From Rhizobium sp. WYJ-E13 (GTDB taxonomy: Bacteria > Pseudomonadota > Alphaproteobacteria > Rhizobiales > Rhizobiaceae), in assembly GCF_018987265.1 (NCBI RefSeq), contig NZ_CP076853.1:1364001-1428000 (forward strand): a stretch of DNA of 64,000 nt, read 5' to 3'. Shown here in pieces: positions 28,105-36,329 of the stretch (positions within the stretch are counted from its first letter, which is position 1; each line of letters opens with the position of its first letter). The notes beneath the pieces are model-generated. The model had not been told where the DNA came from. It made no database searches and was given only the letters and a program-made list of their open reading frames with translations. Made by a program: the position numbers and the translations under genes.

Positions 28105-29181
28105 ATGAAGAAGTTCGCACTCACACTTGCCGCATCGGCTGCAGCCGTGATCGGCATCTCCTCCGCCGCCGAGGCAGCGGACAAGACTAAGGTCTGCTTC
28201 GTCTATGTCGGTTCTCACACCGACGGCGGTTATTCGCAGGCACACGATCTGGGTCGCCAACAGGTCCAGGCCGAATTCGGAGACAAGATCGAAACGCCTT
28301 ATCTCGAAAACGTTCCGGAAGGTCCGGATGCCGAACGCGCCATCGAGCGCCTTGCCCGCTCCGGCTGCAAGCTGATCTTCACGACGTCTTTTGGCTTCAT
28401 GGACGCGACGGTCAAGGTTGCTGCCAAGTTCCCGGACGTCAAGTTCGAGCACGGCACCGGTTACAAGACCGGCCCGAATCTTGCCACCTACAACTCGCGT
28501 TTCTATGAAGGCCGTTACATCCTCGGCCAGATCGCCGCCAAGACCTCGAAGAACCACGGCGCTGCCTACATTGCCTCCTTCCCCATTCCGGAAGTCGTGA
28601 TGGGCATCAACTCCTTCGAGCAGGGCGCCAAGTCGATCGACCCGAGCTTCAAGCTGAAGGTCATTTGGGTCAACACCTGGTTCGACCCGGGCAAGGAAGC
28701 CGACGCCGCCAAGGCCATGATCGACCAGGGCGTCGACGTGCTGACCCAGCACACCGACACGACCGCGCCGATGCAGGTTGCCGAAGAGCGCGGCATCCAC
28801 GCCTTCGGCCAGGCATCCGACATGATCGCAGCTGGCCCCAAGGCGCAGCTCACGGCAATCGTGGACACCTGGGGCACCTACTACTCCAAGCGCGTCCACG
28901 CGCTGCTGGATGGCACCTGGAAGTCCGAGCAGAGCTGGGACGGTTTGAAGGACGGCATTCTCAAGATGGCGCCATACACGAACATGCCCGACGACGTGAA
29001 GAAGATGGCTGAGGAAACCGAAGCCAAGATCAAGTCCGGCGAACTGCATCCCTTCACCGGTCCGATCAACAAGCAGGACGGCACGCCCTGGCTGAAAGCC
29101 GGCGAAAAGGCTGATGACGGCACGCTTCTCGGCATGAACTTCTACGTCGAAGGCGTGGACGATAAGCTGCCGGCGCAGTAA
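28105..29181 (+). CDS. BMP-family ABC transporter substrate-binding protein
   Basis: 358-residue periplasmic protein of the basic membrane protein (BMP/PnrA-like) family. The N terminus is a type I signal peptide (MKKFALTLAASAAAVIG, cut after AEA); no lipobox is seen, unlike many Gram-positive members. The mature protein begins with KVCFVYVGSHTDGGYSQAHD, whose Asp and Asn/His positions bind nucleosides in PnrA. The start at 28105 follows AGGGG; an in-frame ATG at 28066 would put 13 residues ahead of the signal peptide. Purine nucleosides are the family's best-known ligands, but related rhizobial systems could carry other heterocycles. Confidence 0.88.
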   Translation: MKKFALTLAASAAAVIGISSAAEAADKTKVCFVYVGSHTDGGYSQAHDLGRQQVQAEFGDKIETPYLENVPEGPDAERAIERLARSGCKLIFTTSFGFMDATVKVAAKFPDVKFEHGTGYKTGPNLATYNSRFYEGRYILGQIAAKTSKNHGAAYIASFPIPEVVMGINSFEQGAKSIDPSFKLKVIWVNTWFDPGKEADAAKAMIDQGVDVLTQHTDTTAPMQVAEERGIHAFGQASDMIAAGPKAQLTAIVDTWGTYYSKRVHALLDGTWKSEQSWDGLKDGILKMAPYTNMPDDVKKMAEETEAKIKSGELHPFTGPINKQDGTPWLKAGEKADDGTLLGMNFYVEGVDDKLPAQ

Positions 29182-29208
29182 GAAGAGTTTGTAACTCGCA
29201 GTTGCGAA

Positions 29209-29236
29209 AAGGCGCTCTGAAAGGAGCGCCTTTTTT
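29209..29236 (+). terminator. Rho-independent terminator of the BMP importer operon
   Basis: AAGGCGCTC pairs with GAGCGCCTT around a small loop and is followed by a run of six T residues ending at 29236. It lies 28 bases after the stop of the BMP binding protein. Confidence 0.92.
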
Positions 29237-29329
29237 GCTGCAGTGCATACCAAAATGCTCATTTACAAAAGTATTACTATATGATTTTTTGACCCTGCGC
29301 CGCGAGACGCGGCATTGGGAGAGGAAATC

Positions 29330-30292
29330 ATGAAATTAAAGACTGCACTTTTGAGTGCCACGATTCTGGCTGCCTGCATGTTTGGTTCAGCTTCGGCTGC
29401 TGGCCTGACCGTCGGTTTCTCGCAGATCGGCTCAGAATCGGGCTGGCGTGCGGCTGAGACGACCGTGACCAAGGAGCAGGCCAAGAAGCGCGGTATCGAT
29501 CTGAAGTTTGCCGATGCGCAGCAGAAGCAGGAAAATCAGATCAAGGCTCTGCGCTCCTTCATTGCTCAGGGCGTTGACGCCATTCTCATTGCTCCTGTTG
29601 TCGAAACCGGCTGGGACGACGTTCTGAAGGAAGCCAAGGAAGCCAACATTCCGGTCATCCTTCTCGACCGTACCATCAAGGCTCCTGACGATCTCTATCT
29701 GACGGCTGTTACCTCCGACCTGGTCCATGAAGGCAAGGTCGCCGGCGACTTCCTGGTCAAGACCGTCGGCGACAAGAAGTGCAATGTCGTCGAGCTGCAG
29801 GGCACGACCGGTTCGTCGCCGGCCATCGCTCGCAAGAAGGGCTTCGAAGAGGCCCTTGCCGGCCACGATAACCTGAAGATCGTCCGCAGCCAGACCGGTG
29901 ATTTCACCCGCACCAAGGGCAAGGAAGTCATGGAAAGCTTCCTGAAGGCCGAGAACGGCGGCAAGGATATCTGCGCTCTTTATGCCCATAACGACGACAT
30001 GGCGGTTGGCGCCATCCAGGCGATCAAGGAAGCTGGCCTGAAGCCGGGCAAAGATATCCTCGTCGTCTCTATCGACGCCGTGCCCGATATTTTCATGGCC
30101 ATGTCCGAAGGCGAGGCCAATGCAACGGTCGAGCTGACGCCGAACATGGCAGGCCCGGCCTTCGATGCGCTCGAAGCATACCTGAAGGACAAGAAGGCTC
30201 CGCCGAAGTGGATCCAGACCGAGTCCAAGCTCTATACGCCGGCTGACGACCCGATGAAGGTCTATGAAGAGAAGAAGGGTCAGGGCTACTGA
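29330..30292 (+). CDS. ytfQ: Galactofuranose-type ABC transporter, substrate-binding protein
   Basis: 320-residue periplasmic ribose-class binding protein. It has a signal peptide (MKLKTALLSATILAACMFG, cut after SASA) and mature start AGLTVGFSQIGSESGWR, which is characteristic of YtfQ, the galactofuranose binder of Escherichia coli. Other YtfQ-like segments are APVVETGWDDVLKEAK and YAHNDDMAVGAIQA. The following genes are YtfR, YtfT and YjfF homologues in the same order. ATG 29330 follows GAGAGG. The leader contains a GCCGCG-AGA-CGCGGC hairpin at 29299-29313. Galactofuranose specificity is a family-based inference. Confidence 0.88.
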   Translation: MKLKTALLSATILAACMFGSASAAGLTVGFSQIGSESGWRAAETTVTKEQAKKRGIDLKFADAQQKQENQIKALRSFIAQGVDAILIAPVVETGWDDVLKEAKEANIPVILLDRTIKAPDDLYLTAVTSDLVHEGKVAGDFLVKTVGDKKCNVVELQGTTGSSPAIARKKGFEEALAGHDNLKIVRSQTGDFTRTKGKEVMESFLKAENGGKDICALYAHNDDMAVGAIQAIKEAGLKPGKDILVVSIDAVPDIFMAMSEGEANATVELTPNMAGPAFDALEAYLKDKKAPPKWIQTESKLYTPADDPMKVYEEKKGQGY

Positions 30293-30305
30293 TTTGAACC
30301 TGGAG

Positions 30306-30334
30306 CCGCACCGGTCCATCATGGACCGGTGCGG
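30306..30334 (+). other. Perfect 14-bp hairpin between ytfQ and ytfR
   Basis: CCGCACCGGTCCAT and its exact complement are separated by one base, beginning 13 bases after the ytfQ stop. There is no T-run, so it is probably an intercistronic structure that protects the 3' end of the ytfQ message or partly terminates, giving more binding protein than ATPase. Confidence 0.7.
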
Positions 30335-30411
30335 AACTGCCGGTGCCGGGCGGGCGTCATGCCTGGTTTTGGCGCAGGCGCAAGGCGCAATATCAGGAAA
30401 CAGCAGCCCTC

Positions 30412-31935
30412 ATGGTTCACAATTTCGAGAATATTCTCGCAGCCTCGGCCATATCGAAATTCTTTCCCGGCGCTATCGCCCTGGACAAGGTGGATTTCAC
30501 GCTGCGCCGTGGCGAGGTTCATGCCTTGCTCGGCGAAAACGGCGCCGGCAAATCGACGCTCATCAAATGTATGACCGGCGCCTATCGCCGCGATGCCGGA
30601 AGCCTGACGCTGGAAGGTCACGAGATCGATCCGGCCGATACTCTGGCCGCCCAGAAGCTGGGCATCGGCACCGTCTACCAGGAGGTCAACCTCCTCGCCA
30701 ATCTCAGCGTTGCGGAAAACCTCTTCCTCGGCCGCCAGCCGAAGCGCTTCGGCATGATCGATGCCCGGACCATGAACAGGAATGCTCGTGAGCTTCTGGC
30801 AGGCTATGGCCTGGACATTGATGTCACAGCGCAGCTCGATCGCTTTTCGGTCGCTGTCCAGCAGATCGTGGCGATCGCGCGTGCCGTCGATCTCTCCGGC
30901 AAGGTTCTCATCCTCGACGAACCAACGGCAAGTCTCGATACGCATGAAGTCGAGATGCTGTTCGGTATCATAAATGACTTGAAGAAGCGCGGATTAGGTA
31001 TTGTCTTCATTACGCATTTCCTCGAACAAGTCTACGCAGTCAGCGACCGCATCACCGTGCTGCGCAATGGCCGGCTTGTCGGTACGCATGAGGCAGCCGA
31101 ACTGCCGCGCCAGAACCTGATCGCCATGATGCTCGGGCGCGAGCTCGCCCAGACAGAGCATGCCGCCAGGGAACACACCATTGCCGCCGGCGAGGTCAGA
31201 TATTCTTTCGAGGGTTTCGGAAAGCGGGGAAAGGTGAAGCCCTTCGATCTCGACGTCCGTGTCGGCGAGGTCGTCGGTGTCGCAGGGCTTCTTGGCTCGG
31301 GGCGTACGGAAACAGCCGAGCTTCTCTTCGGCATCGAAAGCGCCGATAGCGGTGTCGCAAGGATCGATGGAAAGCCTGTGACGCTTTCCAGTCCTCGTAC
31401 GGCGATCGGCAAGGGCTTTGGCTTCTGCCCGGAAGACCGCAAGACGGACGGCATTATCGGCGACCTGTCGATCCGAGAGAATATTGCGCTTGCGCTGCAG
31501 GCCCGCCGCGGCTGGGCGCGACCGCTTTCACGCGCCGAACAGAATGCGATTGCCGACGAATATATCAAGGCGCTCGATATCCGCACGACCGACCGTGAAA
31601 AGCCTATTCGGCTGCTGTCCGGCGGCAATCAGCAGAAGGCGATCCTTGCCCGCTGGCTCGCCACGAATCCGGATTTCCTGATCCTGGACGAACCGACCCG
31701 CGGCATCGATGTCGGCGCCCATGCCGAGATCATCAAGCTGATCGAGCAGCTTTGCGCCAGGGGCATGTCGCTGATCGTCATTTCCTCGGAGCTGGAGGAA
31801 CTGGTTGCCTACAGCTCGCGCGTCATCGTGCTGCGCGACCGCGAACATATCGCTGAATTGACCGGTGAGCGCATTACCGCTGCCGGTATCGTCGACGCCA
31901 TTGCTGCGGGCGACAAACGAACGGAGGATGCATGA
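30412..31935 (+). CDS. ytfR: Galactofuranose-type ABC transporter, ATP-binding protein
   Basis: 507-residue double ATPase of the ribose/galactose importer class. Domain 1 has Walker A GENGAGKST near residue 43, Q-loop TVYQEVNLLANLSV and Walker B VLILDEPTASLD. Domain 2 has GLLGSGRTE, the CPEDRKTDG segment, signature LLSGGNQQKAILARWL and DEPTRGID. YtfR is its likely equivalent. I prefer the ATG at 30412 (MVHNFENILAAS) to an upstream in-frame ATG at 30343, whose extra residues (MPGGRHAWFWRRR) look non-native; the ribosome binding site is weak in both cases. Its stop overlaps the next gene by ATGA. Confidence 0.88.
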   Translation: MVHNFENILAASAISKFFPGAIALDKVDFTLRRGEVHALLGENGAGKSTLIKCMTGAYRRDAGSLTLEGHEIDPADTLAAQKLGIGTVYQEVNLLANLSVAENLFLGRQPKRFGMIDARTMNRNARELLAGYGLDIDVTAQLDRFSVAVQQIVAIARAVDLSGKVLILDEPTASLDTHEVEMLFGIINDLKKRGLGIVFITHFLEQVYAVSDRITVLRNGRLVGTHEAAELPRQNLIAMMLGRELAQTEHAAREHTIAAGEVRYSFEGFGKRGKVKPFDLDVRVGEVVGVAGLLGSGRTETAELLFGIESADSGVARIDGKPVTLSSPRTAIGKGFGFCPEDRKTDGIIGDLSIRENIALALQARRGWARPLSRAEQNAIADEYIKALDIRTTDREKPIRLLSGGNQQKAILARWLATNPDFLILDEPTRGIDVGAHAEIIKLIEQLCARGMSLIVISSELEELVAYSSRVIVLRDREHIAELTGERITAAGIVDAIAAGDKRTEDA

Positions 31936-32942
31936 CTGCCTCGCTGAAGGTGCTGGGCTTTCGTCTTGCGCCGCAATTGATTGCGCTTTTGGTTGTTCTT
32001 CTTTTGAATTTCAGCTTCTTCCCGCAATTTCTTGATGTAATTGTTCAAAATGGCCGGCTCTACGGAAGCATCATCGATGTGCTCAATCGCGGCGCACCCG
32101 TGGCGTTGCTCGCCGTCGGCATGACGCTTGTAATCGCCACCAAAGGCATCGACCTCTCAGTCGGCGCGATCATCGCGATTTGCGGCGCCGTTGCAGCCTC
32201 GTCGATCGTCGAAGGCAATTCGCTTGCCTATACCCTGGCACTCACTGTTGTCATCGGTCTGCTCTGTGGCTTCTGGAACGGCTTTCTTGTTGCCATCCTC
32301 AATATCCAGCCGATCATCGCGACCCTCGTTCTGATGGTCGCCGGCCGTGGGATTGCCCAGCTCATCACCGAAGGTGCCATCATGACCTTCAACGATGACG
32401 GATTGATCTTTCTCGGCAGCGGTTCCTTCGCCTTCCTGCCTATGCCCGTCGTCATCTGGCTGGTCGTCGCCCTGCTGGTCATCCTGCTGGTCCGCCGCAC
32501 CGCGCTCGGCATGCTGATTGAAGCCATCGGCATCAACAGACGCGCGAGCACGCTCTCAGGCGTACAGACGCCGGTGCTGCTGATGGCGGTCTATATGCTG
32601 AGCGGCCTCTGCGCTTCCATCGCAGGCATCATCGTCGCCGCCGACATCAAGGGCGCTGACGCCAACAATGCCGGCCTCTGGCTGGAACTCGATGCCATCC
32701 TCGCGGTGGTCGTCGGTGGTAACTCGCTGCTCGGTGGCCGCTTCAGCATCATCGGCTCGCTGATCGGTGCAATGATCATCCAGGCGGTCAACACCGGTAT
32801 TCTGCTTTCCGGCTTTCCGCCGGAGTTCAATCTCATCATCAAGGCGATCATCATCATCGTCATTCTGGTCATCCAGTCGCCGGCCATGCAATCGCTGACC
32901 AGCTTCCTGACCCGCCGGACGGACGCAGGGGGGCGCAAATGA
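31932..32942 (+). CDS. ytfT: Galactofuranose-type ABC transporter permease YtfT
   Basis: 336-residue inner-membrane permease of the ribose class (RbsC family), with about ten helices. It contains the conserved VGMTLVIATKGIDLSVGAI motif (residues about 64-82) and, later, VVVGGNSLLGGRFSIIGSLIGAM. Adjacent to YtfR and YjfF homologues with ATGA overlaps on both sides. It forms the channel as a heterodimer with YjfF. Confidence 0.9.
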   Translation: MTASLKVLGFRLAPQLIALLVVLLLNFSFFPQFLDVIVQNGRLYGSIIDVLNRGAPVALLAVGMTLVIATKGIDLSVGAIIAICGAVAASSIVEGNSLAYTLALTVVIGLLCGFWNGFLVAILNIQPIIATLVLMVAGRGIAQLITEGAIMTFNDDGLIFLGSGSFAFLPMPVVIWLVVALLVILLVRRTALGMLIEAIGINRRASTLSGVQTPVLLMAVYMLSGLCASIAGIIVAADIKGADANNAGLWLELDAILAVVVGGNSLLGGRFSIIGSLIGAMIIQAVNTGILLSGFPPEFNLIIKAIIIIVILVIQSPAMQSLTSFLTRRTDAGGRK

Positions 32943-33907
32943 ATACCAAATACTTGCCGCTCCTTGCGACGATCGTCATCTTCGTGCTCGCCTATGCGGT
33001 TTGCACGCTGCAATATCCGAACATCCTGTCGACGCGCGTCATCGGCAACCTGCTGACGGATAACGCCTTTCTCGGCATCGCCGCCGTCGGCATGACGTTC
33101 GTCATCATCTCCGGCGGTATCGATCTGTCGATCGGGTCCGTCATCGCCTTCACAGGCGTCTTCTTGGCCGTGATCCTGCAGAACACCAGCATTCATCCGC
33201 TGGCCGCCTTCGCAATCGTTCTCATCATCACCACGGCCTTCGGCGCGGTCATGGGCATGATCATCCATTTCCTGCAGATGCCGCCGTTCATCGTGACGCT
33301 TGCCGGCATGTTCCTTGCCCGCGGCATGGCCTATGTCCTGTCGATCGACAGCATTCCGATCAATCACGAATATTATTCGACGCTGACCAGCCTTTACTAC
33401 CGTCTGCCTGGCGGCGGACGGCTGACGCTGATCGGCGGTATCATGCTGATTGTCTTCGCAGCGGGCATATTCATCGCGCATCGCACCCGCTTCGGGACGA
33501 ATGTCTATGCGCTGGGCGGTGGCGTGCAGACGGCGCAGTTGATGGGCGTTCCGATAGCGCGCACGACGATCCAGATCTACGCCCTGTCGGGTTTCCTGGC
33601 GGGTCTATCCGGAATCGTTTTTTCCCTATACACCTCAGCAGGATATTCTCTTGCGGCGGTGGGCGTCGAATTGGATGCCATTGCGGCAGTCGTCATCGGA
33701 GGGACGCTGCTGACAGGAGGAGCAGGATTCGTGGCAGGGACCTTCATCGGTCTGCTGATCCAGGGGCTCATTCAGACTTACATCACTTTCGACGGTACGC
33801 TGTCGAGCTGGTGGACAAAAATCCTGATTGGCTTGCTGCTTTTTGCATTCATGGTAATGCAGAAGGCCATCCTTTTCCTTTCCAGTCTGAACAGGAGATA
33901 TGGCTAG
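32939..33907 (+). CDS. yjfF: Galactofuranose-type ABC transporter permease YjfF
   Basis: 322-residue ribose-class permease, the second channel subunit. The motif GMTFVIISGGIDLSIGSVIA (residues about 57-76) and VVIGGTLLTGGAGFVAGTFIG near residue 250 are typical. Hydrophobic helices cover nearly the whole length. The start overlaps the ytfT stop (ATGA), and the 3' end overlaps the start of the regulator gene by 8 bases if that gene begins at its ATG. Confidence 0.9.
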   Translation: MNTKYLPLLATIVIFVLAYAVCTLQYPNILSTRVIGNLLTDNAFLGIAAVGMTFVIISGGIDLSIGSVIAFTGVFLAVILQNTSIHPLAAFAIVLIITTAFGAVMGMIIHFLQMPPFIVTLAGMFLARGMAYVLSIDSIPINHEYYSTLTSLYYRLPGGGRLTLIGGIMLIVFAAGIFIAHRTRFGTNVYALGGGVQTAQLMGVPIARTTIQIYALSGFLAGLSGIVFSLYTSAGYSLAAVGVELDAIAAVVIGGTLLTGGAGFVAGTFIGLLIQGLIQTYITFDGTLSSWWTKILIGLLLFAFMVMQKAILFLSSLNRRYG

Positions 33908-34694
33908 GAGGAGTATCGTATTGCGCAACAGACCGCTTGAAACCCGTAAGGCAGGGCGAAGAACCCGAACAAGCCACGCGCATGTCGTCGATGAACTCGG
34001 AAAGGGAATCGTCGCCGGCACCTATCCCGTCGGCACGATCCTGCCTGGAGACGGGGAACTGGCGCAGCGCTTCAAGGTCTCCCGCACGGTGTTGCGTGAA
34101 ACGATGAAGACGCTCGCCGCCAAGGGCATGGTCGTTGCAAAGGCGCGCGTCGGTACGCGTGTGACGGAAAAGAACTTCTGGAACATGTTCGATACCGAAA
34201 TCATATCCTGGCATTTCGCCAATGGTGTGAGTGAAGAATTCCTCCTGCAGCTTTACGATATCCGCCTCGCTTTCGAACCCTTCGCCGCCGGCCTCGTGGC
34301 AGAGCGCGCAAATCCGGCCGAGATCGAATTGCTACGCGGCCTGGCGCTCGATATGGCTGCAAGCGGCCACACGTCCGAAAGCCTCGCGCTTGCCGACCTG
34401 CGTTTCCACCTCGCCGTGTCCGAAGCTTCCCACAACCCGTTCATGCGTACACTCGGCGGGCTGATCGAGGCAGCACTCGTCGGCATGTTCCGCATGAGCA
34501 CTCCGCCATCCCAGAGCGGTTTCGCCAACATCGCCGAGACCCATATGCGCATCGTCGATGCCATCGCCGCAGGCAATGCCGCTGCCGCACGCAAGGCGAT
34601 GGAAGACGTCATCGTCGAGGGCAGGGAGCACGTCCACGAAGCCTTCTCAGCGCTTGCCGAGCCCATCGTTTCCCTGCCGATTTCGTCTTTTTGA
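33900..34694 (+). CDS. GntR/FadR-family regulator of the galactofuranose-type operon
   Basis: 264-residue regulator with an N-terminal winged helix (GTYPVGTILPGDGELAQRF, then SRTVLRETMKTLAAKGMV) and a C-terminal FCD ligand domain. It is the last gene of the importer operon, and its ATG at 33900 lies within the end of yjfF, so it is probably a local repressor responding to the transported sugar or a product. A TTG at 33921 is an alternative start with a better ribosome binding site (AGGAGG at 33906-33911). The first 25 residues are Arg-rich either way. Related sugar-acid regulators (DgoR, ExuR types) share this architecture. Confidence 0.85.
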   Translation: MARRSIVLRNRPLETRKAGRRTRTSHAHVVDELGKGIVAGTYPVGTILPGDGELAQRFKVSRTVLRETMKTLAAKGMVVAKARVGTRVTEKNFWNMFDTEIISWHFANGVSEEFLLQLYDIRLAFEPFAAGLVAERANPAEIELLRGLALDMAASGHTSESLALADLRFHLAVSEASHNPFMRTLGGLIEAALVGMFRMSTPPSQSGFANIAETHMRIVDAIAAGNAAAARKAMEDVIVEGREHVHEAFSALAEPIVSLPISSF

Positions 34695-34731
34695 AGCCTC
34701 GCCTTACTGCTATGAGCGGCAGAACAGCCGA

Positions 34732-34835
34732 TTACAGCGCCGCGCGTCTTTTGAGACGCGCAAAGGACGCTGTAACACTTTAAATTGCTGCGTAATTTTA
34801 TCCTTAAATCGATTCTGATTTAAGGAATTATGCAG
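34732..34835. repeat. Rhizobial two-hairpin intergenic repeat
   Basis: The first palindrome (34732-34775) pairs TTACAGCG with CGCTGTAA and GCGCGTC with GACGCGC. The second (34788-34835) pairs CTGCGTAAT with ATTATGCAG and CCTTAAATC with GATTTAAGG. I recognise this composite as a repeat seen in many rhizobial intergenic regions. It fills the space between the importer operon and glmU and may end the former transcript. Confidence 0.7.
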
Positions 34836-34860
34836 TAGCAATGGATTCTCGGAGTCTGCC

Positions 34861-36222
34861 ATGGAACGCACCTGCCTTGCCGTCATTCTCGCCGCCGGTG
34901 ACAGCACGCGAATGAAATCCACAAAGTCCAAGGTGCTGCATCAGGTGGCCGGTCGGCCGATGATCGCCCATGTCGTCGATGCGGTAGCAGCAACCGGAAT
35001 TTCCTCCGTAGCCCTCGTCGTCGGCCGCGATGCCGAGAGGGTGGCGAAGGCTGCCGATATCGGCGGTGTGAAGATCCAATCCTATTTACAGGAGCAGCGC
35101 CTCGGCACCGGCCATGCCGTTCTCGCCGCCTGTGAGGCGATTGCCGAGGGTTACGACGATATCCTCGTCACCTATGGCGATGTGCCGCTGCAGACCGCCG
35201 GCCCGCTGCTCGAAGCGCGCAAGGCGCTGGCCGAAGGCAGCGACATCGTCGTCATCGGTTTCCACACGGACCGCCCGACCGGCTATGGGCGCCTGCTCGT
35301 CAAGGACGGCGAGTTGATCGCCATCCGCGAGGAAAAGGATGCGACGGATGCCGAGCGCACCGTCAAGTGGTGCAATAGCGGCCTGATGGCGATCAATGGC
35401 CGCAAGGCCCTCGACCTTTTGTCGCGGATTGGCAACAGCAATGCCAAGGGCGAATATTATCTGACCGATCTCGTGGAGATCGCCCGTTCGCTTGGTGGCC
35501 GCGTCACTGCTGTCGATGCGCCGGAAATCGAAATGACCGGCTGCAACAATCGCGCTGAACTTGCCGGTATCGAGCGCTTCTGGCAGGAGCGTCGCCGCCG
35601 TGAATTGATGCTCTCGGGTGTGACGATGATCGCCCCGGAAACGGTCTTCCTCTCTTATGATACCGTTATCGGCCAGGATGCGCTGATCGAGCCGAATGTC
35701 GTCTTCGGCCCAGGTGCTGTCATCGATAGCGGCGCGGTGATCCATGCTTTCTCGCATATCGAAGGCGCGCATGTGAGCGAAGGTGCAATGGTCGGTCCGT
35801 TTGCACGGCTGCGCCCGGGCGCTGATCTCTCGGCCGGTTCTAAGGTCGGCAATTTCTGCGAGGTCAAGAACGGCAAGATCGGCGAGGGCGCCAAGGTCAA
35901 CCATCTGACCTATATCGGCGACGCCGTTATCGGATCAGGCACCAATATCGGCGCCGGTACGATCACCTGCAATTATGACGGGGTGAACAAGTTCGAGACG
36001 ATCATCGGCAAGGATGCCTTCATCGGCTCGAATAGCTCGCTGGTCGCCCCGGTGTCGATCGGCGATGGCGCCTATATCGCCTCGGGCAGCGTCATCACGT
36101 CAGATGTGCCAGCCGAGGCGCTCGCCTTCGGCCGCGCTCGGCAGGAAATCAAGCCCGAGCGGGCCAGACTTCTGCGCGAACGGGCGCTCGCCATCAAGGC
36201 GGCGAAGAAGGCCAAGGCCTGA
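34861..36222 (+). CDS. glmU: Bifunctional UDP-GlcNAc pyrophosphorylase / GlcN-1-P acetyltransferase
   Basis: 453-residue cytoplasmic enzyme that acetylates glucosamine-1-phosphate and couples it to UTP, the last two steps to UDP-GlcNAc for peptidoglycan, lipid A and Nod factors. The N-terminal uridylyltransferase domain opens with [20 protein letters not shown] (canonical LAAGxGTRM, here with D-S in place of x-G). The C-terminal half from about residue 255 is a left-handed beta helix of hexapeptide repeats, with [12 protein letters not shown] and NFCEVKN in the acetyltransferase site. ATG follows GGAG. glmS lies just downstream, forming a coherent pathway pair. Confidence 0.96.
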   Translation: MERTCLAVILAAGDSTRMKSTKSKVLHQVAGRPMIAHVVDAVAATGISSVALVVGRDAERVAKAADIGGVKIQSYLQEQRLGTGHAVLAACEAIAEGYDDILVTYGDVPLQTAGPLLEARKALAEGSDIVVIGFHTDRPTGYGRLLVKDGELIAIREEKDATDAERTVKWCNSGLMAINGRKALDLLSRIGNSNAKGEYYLTDLVEIARSLGGRVTAVDAPEIEMTGCNNRAELAGIERFWQERRRRELMLSGVTMIAPETVFLSYDTVIGQDALIEPNVVFGPGAVIDSGAVIHAFSHIEGAHVSEGAMVGPFARLRPGADLSAGSKVGNFCEVKNGKIGEGAKVNHLTYIGDAVIGSGTNIGAGTITCNYDGVNKFETIIGKDAFIGSNSSLVAPVSIGDGAYIASGSVITSDVPAEALAFGRARQEIKPERARLLRERALAIKAAKKAKA

Positions 36223-36237
36223 GCCTCCTTCCGTAAC

Positions 36238-36262
36238 CGGCGGAAACCGAAAGTGACCGCCG
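36238..36262 (+). terminator. Weak hairpin after glmU
   Basis: CGGCGG and CCGCCG flank a 13-base loop 16 bases after the glmU stop. No T-run follows, so read-through into glmS is likely and the hairpin may only attenuate. Confidence 0.35.
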
Positions 36263-36329
36263 TACCAATTGAGAAATAAGCGAGAATCGCTAGGAGTGGC
36301 CTCAGGATTGAAGGCCGAGGGACGTTTGC

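Noticed and set aside
27349..29262. Minus-strand frame of 637 codons opposite the second permease and the BMP binding protein
   Set aside because: It spans two well-supported genes and their gap, with a composition typical of antisense frames.
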